From: Hofstenia miamia
Lineage: Eukaryota > Xenacoelomorpha > Acoela > Hofsteniidae
DNA length: 64,000 nt
Reading direction: 5' to 3'
NCBI GenBank assembly: GCA_900660155.1
Contig: CABFPE010000006.1
Coordinates: 388,546 to 452,545 of the forward strand
Shown one piece after another: positions 56,899 to 64,000 of the stretch. Made by a program: the position numbers and the translations under genes. The notes below the pieces were generated by a model. It worked only from the letters and a program-made list of their open reading frames with translations, was not told where the DNA came from and made no database searches. Every line of letters begins with the position of its first letter. Within the stretch, counting starts at the first letter, position 1.

Positions 56899-59800
56899 CT
56901 AAATGATCGGATATCAATATTTTGTTAATTACCAATATTTTTGTTAATTGCTGTGAAAAATGAACAATCTAGAAGTCGCTTTATAAAATTTAACAATTAT
57001 TACTAACAGTGAATTTAATAATCCTGAAAAAGTATTTTAATGATTCACTAATATCTGCACTGCCTTGTGGGAGCAGAGATAAAAGGGGTCAAGCCAACTA
57101 TTTAAATAGTCATGTTTGAAGTGGAGGATTCTAACAAAGAAAATCAATATAAAAAACACCACTTTCGGAGTCGGAGCGGTTATTTGGCTCTTCAAATTAG
57201 AAAGAACAAGAGAGCATGCTGTCTTCATTTAAAATTCCCTTTCATGATATGATAATTAATCATTGAACGTCCTTGAAACATCATTCATTTCGGAGGTCTA
57301 ATTGATTCAAAAGCAGCACGATGACATTTAAATTATAAATACAAAGTAACCTTTTACTAAGAAAGCTGAATTTTGAATTCGAAGGTGGAAAAAGCGAAAA
57401 TTAACAAAACCGTTGGTTGCTCATTAAATATATCAAGCTCAGTAGAAACATCGCAGTATATCATGGCTGATTCAGTAAAAAATTTTAAATTTTTTATAAA
57501 TATTTCTAAACCTAAGACGTAATACCCATGCACCTCGAATGTATAAGAATGCGACACAAATATTTACTGGTTATGTACCAATGATAGTTAAATAATTTAT
57601 CCGCATACATAATTATATCTTTCAAAATGCTTTTGGTATGCAACCACAATGAAACAATGTTATGAATTTTTTCAACACTTCAGTAATCGTTTTAGTTCCA
57701 ATTCTTATTCATAAACGACAGGTATCACATTGAGTGAAAATTATTGCAATATTAATTTAGAATAATTGATAGGCACCAAGTTGAACAGGCCTAATTGCTC
57801 ACAACGTTTGCCTAGCATTTTCTACACATAAGGTATTGCCAACGACTAACTGTACAACTCTTGTCGTGATCTAATACATCCAAAGTCAATGGCCATACTA
57901 AACAAAATCTCAAATAAATACATTAGAAATCAAGTGTAAAGTGACTGATAACTGATAACGACAGCGAAGCGGTATATACATGTATACATAGACATATACT
58001 TGGAGCGTCTGAGAAGGTCTAAATTTGCTTTAGCCAGTATGGGGAAAAAATCCGATTGAAATTAAAAAAATCGGATTTTTTTCATTTAAATTGGATTTCA
58101 TTGATTTAAATCGGATTTTTTATCTAAATTTCAATTTTACCCAGATAATCTTCCGAATAGTAAATATTAGAAATCCTTTTGATACTACTATTTTTGAAAT
58201 ACAATAATTTAATGCACTTTAAATAAATTGAAGATAAAAAACATGCAAAACAATAAATTCACGCTTGCCAATTCATTCTAATATCAGGGCGATGACTTCA
58301 AAACAATTAGAATAAACTACTTGTATCTCTTTTAGTGTACTTGATTTGAATCAATAATTGAACTAATAATGTGCTTTGATTTAAATCATGATCTATATTG
58401 CATATGTCTGCATTTAGCTAAAAAACTCATTCAAATGGTGAACATGCATTTCAAGTATCTCCTAGGAGAATTGCAGCGCAGTTTCTGGTAGCTCGTGCAG
58501 AAGATAAAATTTTCCTTTTTCATATTTGATTTTAAATGAGGAAACAAGCACCGATTACACATCTTGAAATTCTAATAGGAAGGGATTACATAAAGTCTAC
58601 AGTTTGACGTAGCATAATTCTGCTGAAGCAAAATTTCACTAAATTTAGTGGAACCAAAATCGAACCTTCGACAATGATTTGAAAACGGTTATTGAATCAT
58701 TAGTTTAGAACTTCAATTGCATATTCCCATTTTCGAAATCTACATACGCATAAAACGTAGCTAATTCAAGTTGAAACTACATGTCTGCGTTCAGCTATAA
58801 AAATTATTAATCAAAACTGAAGAACTAACTCAATGTGATAGTAAGATGCATCTGTGGAACATTATTCCTCACTTATTAATGATACCATCTACACTGCCTC
58901 CATTGATTTGATGTCATCTAATGATAAGCAAAGATTAGAACTTATTAGACCATGCATCGTTTATCATTTATTGATCAAACATCCATCTTTTAAAACAATG
59001 AAAGTGTGATTAAATGTCAAAATATGAACAATGTTCAGAGATACGAATGAATTTTTCTCAATAGGATACTAGAATGGGTTTGACATTTTATGCTCATCAC
59101 GCTAAGATGGATCTATGTTAAATTAAAAAATCAATACTCAAACAATGTAATATTTGGCATAAATAGGCGAACAACTAAGAAGCATAGTGTAGAAAATGTA
59201 AATTTTGAACTTCTTGATTAAATTTATAAGAATATGAATACAAAAAATTGAAATAGCGTCCTTGCATGATTGTTGCGAGGCTCTAGGGGAACTTTGAGAC
59301 AGACACTTGTAATTGACAAAATAAACAGAAAGCTGTCAATCAAGAAATTTGATGGGTGATAGATGTTCTAATTAATGGATACGTTTATTTACGTTTTCAC
59401 AGATAGTTTTAATGACAATGCTAAACAGCTTTAAATTATACCTACAAACAGAGGTTTAAAACAATATATTTAAATATAATGGAAATATATTCAAAGAAAT
59501 ATTTTAGCTGATAAAAAATAAAATATATTTATTTTTCTTGCATATTATTGATTTATACCAGCAATTATTTTAGCACAAAATCCAGCACCCTTGTCACAAA
59601 AGCAGTAAAATCAAATCTTTAAAATTACTGATTTTTTAAATGAACAAATCAGATTTCAAGTCAAACTATAATGTGGAGTTTGTCAAAGGCAAATTAAGAA
59701 TTTATTATTGCCCCATCTGTAGTTACTTGAAAGGTTTATTCTGTTTATTATAGCACCAAAAAAAATTTCGGAATAAATGTATTTTTTTCTTAACAATATT

Positions 59801-62800
59801 GATAAAATATATTTAACATATTTTAATTTTTTTTGCAGTTGAGAAAAAATATATTTATTTTTTGGAAAAATTATATTTAAATATATTTTTTTGACAACAA
59901 TGCTGACAAACAGCGATATTCACGAGTCGTGTAGCATTTCGCAATTCGCTAATTAACAACATCATTTTCCAAAAAATTGCCACCAACTAACCGGAAAATT
60001 TATTCATTACATTTCTGAAATACACCTTTAAAGCTGTTATTTATTTATCTGATGAAGCATCACCTGATGCAGCAAGGAGATATACAATTAACATACATAC
60101 GTACATATGTATATATTAGTAATGTTCGGAAACGAGTTGTTACGGATAGGCTTTCCAGTCCACATCCTGTGAAATTTGAATAAGATTTTTTTTTAGTAAA
60201 AAGAAATAAATCTTCGATCGCAGGGTGCTGCATTAAAAAAGCTCTACAAGCATGTATATTAAAAAATACATAATTTTTCACAAAAATTAACTAGAAACTT
60301 GTAGATCCCATTTCAAACTATAAAATGTCTATATAAGTTAGTAAATTATATATTAAAATTATTCAAGAATGATAAAACAATAATTAGTAGGGCACAAATA
60401 GGGCTAGAAAAAACTATAAATAACAAAATCAAACAAAAGAAATATAATATAGTTGTGACATATGAAACAAAAATAGAAACAATTTATTAATTAGCTTAGA
60501 AAATCATTACTAGCTCTAAAAGCTGACAAGGATATAGCCGAGGTAAGTTGATTAGAATATACATTAACAGTTCAATACAATTGAAGGTTTTTGAGTGATA
60601 ATAATTACAATTAGAGAACAAATATAGAATGAAGGACATCATGAGACAACAAAAATGTGTGTATCATGTAAAAAAAGATCTTACTTAAAAACCAAATTCA
60701 TGAAAGCATCAATTCAATAAGCAAATTGATAAACAAAGCTAACTAAAGTCTCATAATTTGAACTAGATAATAAGATTGCAGCGCGGCGTTGGTGAAAATT
60801 CAATTCAATTATTAAAATTTTCACAATCCTAATGCACGCATTAGCTTCCATTGACTTGTTACCAATTTAGGGCATTAGCAGCTCAAACACTAATACTGCT
60901 GCTAGAGAATTACATTGAGCTAATTTTGAACCCAGAAATCACATGTTATAAAATATCGCACATCAAATCGATAATTAATCCGTTTCAATAGATTATCTCA
61001 AATTAAAATCAGTTAGATAAACTTTTTAGACATTGATCATCAGTAATCTCTGTTTATCTTACAACACTGGAAACAATGGATGGAGTTACTCCAGTTTATG
61101 AAGTTTGGACCCAGAGAAACTTAGAGAAAATAATCCACAAAATATGTAATTTAACAACTTTTATGGGATTTTTTGAAAAAAAAACATTGAAAAAACAGTG
61201 CAAAAACAGGTGTTTTAAACAGGCATTTTAGCTTCAATATTGTAGTTTGTTCGATTAGCACGATGTTAGGAGGTGAAGTAAAGGGAACAATAGTGAGCAC
61301 TTGTCGATAAGCAGATTTTAGAAAATGATCAATTCAATTCATCGATCGCCCCAACACAAACCATTGGAAGTTTACAATTCCAGTAAATAAAAAAAAAAAA
61401 TTTCAATTAATCTCTTGAAAGAGCTTGCGTTTTTTTCTTTCAACATCAGTAAATCGTTAATGCAATTACGTCATTATGCATGGGATGACGAATTTAGCGA
61501 TTAGTTGGATGACGTAAATTTGATTGCGCTAAACACGAATATGTCTCAATTTTGTTCAATTGCTTTTGTTTCGATTTGTGAATGCATTATGAAATTACAA
61601 TGTCGGTAACAGCATCAAGAAAGTAATTGAACATGTAGATTTCGCGCTATATGAATCTAGCGCCAACAAAATTTTGGATAAAACTACCATTTTCCAAAAG
61701 CTGAAAAATTTAATTTATATACCTGCAATACACTAGCAGTATCAAACGACGATAAAATTTTTGGAAAATATTAAAACAAAACTCCCAATGCATTACTAAA
61801 TTGATGTTTGTCAAAAAGTATACAAAATTTGATAAGACCTCAAAAAATTATACAGAATAATTTGCTACATGAAATTCTTAGTCCGCATATCTGCAAAAAA
61901 TTTGGAGTAAAGTTTTAGAACAATCAAATCAAGGAATTCCATAATGTAATTGGTACCATGCTATTATGTACTCCTTTGTGGCAGCTATAATTGAATAGCA
62001 GAAAAAAACTTAAAATAAACATTATGATTTTCCATAACTGTATTCTTACATACTACAGAATATAAATGGGATTTCAAGGAAAATATCTATAAATGATAAA
62101 ATTATTTTATAAAAATTTTGAATTGAAACAGCAATTTAATAAGTGAACAATTTTTAAAGATGTTATAAAACTTTAGTAAGCGAATTCAGTCATTACAGAC
62201 ACATTCAAAAGTTAAGGCTGTTTCCCATTTTTAATCATTTCGTCATAATAAGCGTGCTGTTTTGGGAATGTAAAAAAACAGAAACTAATTGGCATATTTA
62301 AAAATGGCTTTCTGAGTGTATCCAAATGCTTCCGAAATTATTAGGAATGTTTTTAAAATTTACGACTATTTAATTAGTAAATTTCCGCATTTTCTGGGAA
62401 AATGCTTATCAAAATTTGAATTCAAATCAAACAATGTTTTCGAACGAAGTTTCTTACGGTTCTGAAAATTGTTAGCAAAAGATCGTCATTTTTCTGCGGA
62501 AAACCTTAAACATTTTATTTCTAAACAGTACTTTGTGACGTTTAAAGTAATGCATACTAATTTCGAAACTGTCTTAATTTTGGCATTATCTCATAATATG
62601 GTTAAAATTTCGTAGTTTTTTGTTTAAATGTTGTGGTTAAAAATATACGTTCTAATAAGGCCTTAAAAATTGTTAATTTGAAAAAACAAACATTTTTTAA
62701 TTGTGATGTTCACTTAAACTTTAAGAATCATTTACAAAGGTTAAGGAACGAAATTAAAAATAGTGTGCTTAGTGCAATTAATTAGTTAAAAGCTATTAAT

Positions 62801-64000
62801 AAATTGACATAGATCGCTGTAATTGACTTTAATTAATTATAATAAATACTATAAAATTTCCAATACTAAAATAAATTGAAGACTAGACTGAGATTTTACA
62901 ACCTGCCGTGAATCACAAAATTAATCGAAACCAGAATGCTTTGTTGAAAATAAAGCAGACACTACTGGAAAGTGCTTTAGGTTAATGGCTAATTTTAAAT
63001 TCAGAATAAAGTTTAAAGTAAACAAATAAATGTGAAACAGACAGAAATAGTTAATATAAAAGTAATGCATAAAATATTGCTTTACTAATTATAATTTAAA
63101 TGTTAAGAGTACAAAGGTTAGGTAACGCTGAATTATGATGTATGAAAAACTTCGAATGCAAACTCATGTCAAAGTTGCTGCACAAAACGTACGTTAAATT
63201 TAAGTTGTTAATACGTTCCATCAGGAGATATTCATTAACGATATTACATGGCAAAATCAATTACAACACATTCAATTCCGATAAAGCTTGAAAAGCTTTT
63301 GTCAAAATATTCAGCTAGTATATCACTTGAAATTAGTAATTATCTGAGAATTTAAAAAATTATTAAAATATTAATACCTAAAATGCAACAACCAAATCCA
63401 TCAAAATATTATTTCTAATCTAACATAAAACAAATAATAAATAAACATATCTATTTAAATTATTGACTAGAACTATAAACGAATTGAAGCCAATGTAGTT
63501 TTTAGAACTATTTTACAAGGACGATATGAGGATACAAGTTCCAAAGTTTGAAGACTTTGGTTTATATAATGATGGTAGAGTAATAACAGACTTCTTTCAA
63601 TAAGTACTTCCAAGAGTTCCTGTTACATACTCATTAAAATAGTCTTACATTAGCTAAGCATTCCAATTTTAAGTATTTTAAGAATAAACATTTGAGCAGC
63701 ATCACAAATTGAAAAGTTTCTGAAATTTAAATCTAAAGAGAAACGTAAAAGAAGCTAATCTTTCTTTTCGGTGGAAGACAATCAAACATACAGCCTTGTG
63801 AAATTGTTTATCAAATTTAAAAAATTGCTATTTTATCTAATATAATTTTAGAATGCTTGAAAAGAAAAATAGATTTTACAATTTTAGCTACCCTATTTAT
63901 AAACACAATGATAAATGGAGATTTACATATGCTCAAGAAATAAAAAACTAAATTATGAAGTTTGACTAAATTTCACCAATCAGATAGTCAATTATCCAAT
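56899..64000. other. 7.1 kb upstream of last recognised exchanger exon
   Basis: AT-rich, with no convincing exon. The missing first exon or exons of the exchanger could lie here. A patch at 58045-58140, with repeated AATCGGATT and ATTTAAAT motifs, resembles the ends of the element at 31024-31688. The rest holds homopolymer and ATATTTAAATA-type low complexity near 59440-59890. Confidence 0.45.

Noticed and set aside
56720-56935. Minus-strand ORF of 71 codons over the exchanger exon
   Set aside because: Alternative frame. The true frame gives the conserved [15 protein letters not shown] ending at the donor.
1-64000. tRNA, rRNA or other structured RNA genes
   Set aside because: No cloverleaf, box motif set or conserved rRNA segment could be recognised by eye. 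A covariance-model scan would be needed.

Overview
This is AT-rich eukaryotic (metazoan) DNA. It holds the interrupted exons of two conserved animal genes, both on the minus strand, in a bed of decayed transposons, MITEs, TA microsatellites and assembly gaps. Nothing looks prokaryotic: there are no operons and no ribosome-binding sites. The mix of P-type, hAT, several Tc1/mariner lineages and LINEs, with short exons in large AT-rich introns and TTTAG splice acceptors, suggests an invertebrate. Cnidarian-like or tunicate-like would both fit, but the sequence alone does not decide the species.

Gene 1 (about 11.6 kb down to 0.5 kb, continuing off the left edge) is a kinesin-8, KIF18-type motor. 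Four exons give nearly the whole motor domain: P-loop, switch I, switch II and the end of the motor core. One short internal exon was not found, and the coiled-coil and tail exons lie left of the window. Its introns are full of transposons: a mariner fragment, a P-type transposase relic, a nested MITE pair, a hAT relic holding another MITE and an LTR-element gag fragment, and a Tc3-like element with clear inverted repeats. One intron also holds an uninterrupted 176-codon plus-strand ORF that I cannot assign.

Gene 2 (about 56.9 kb down to 41.56 kb) is a potassium-dependent sodium/calcium exchanger of the NCKX1/2 (SLC24A1/2) type. Five exons supply both alpha repeats, the acidic cytoplasmic loop and the C-terminus. 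The exon or exons for the N-terminal signal region were not found and may lie in 57-64 kb or beyond the right edge. A short Tc1/mariner-type element with intact ends and TA target duplications sits in one of its introns.

Between the genes (about 11.8-41.5 kb) I see no host gene. There is a 1-kb element with inverted ends and a 181-bp tandem core inside a TA microsatellite, LINE fragments (ORF1-like at 13 kb, a reverse-transcriptase piece at 32.5 kb, an R2/HERO-like element lacking its RT at 35-36 kb), Tc1/mariner relics at 15.9, 19.4-20.2 and 36.6 kb, and several MITE families. One family, ending in CAGGCGCGTACCTAG, is present three times.

The assembly needs care. Gaps or join marks lie at 5095 (1 N), 15039-15312, 18394 (1 N), 29844-30843 (exactly 1000 N) and 54307-54327. 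Four of the five sit next to duplicated sequence (160 bp, 925 bp, about 534 bp, 128 bp). These duplications look like unmerged or chimeric contig ends rather than biology.
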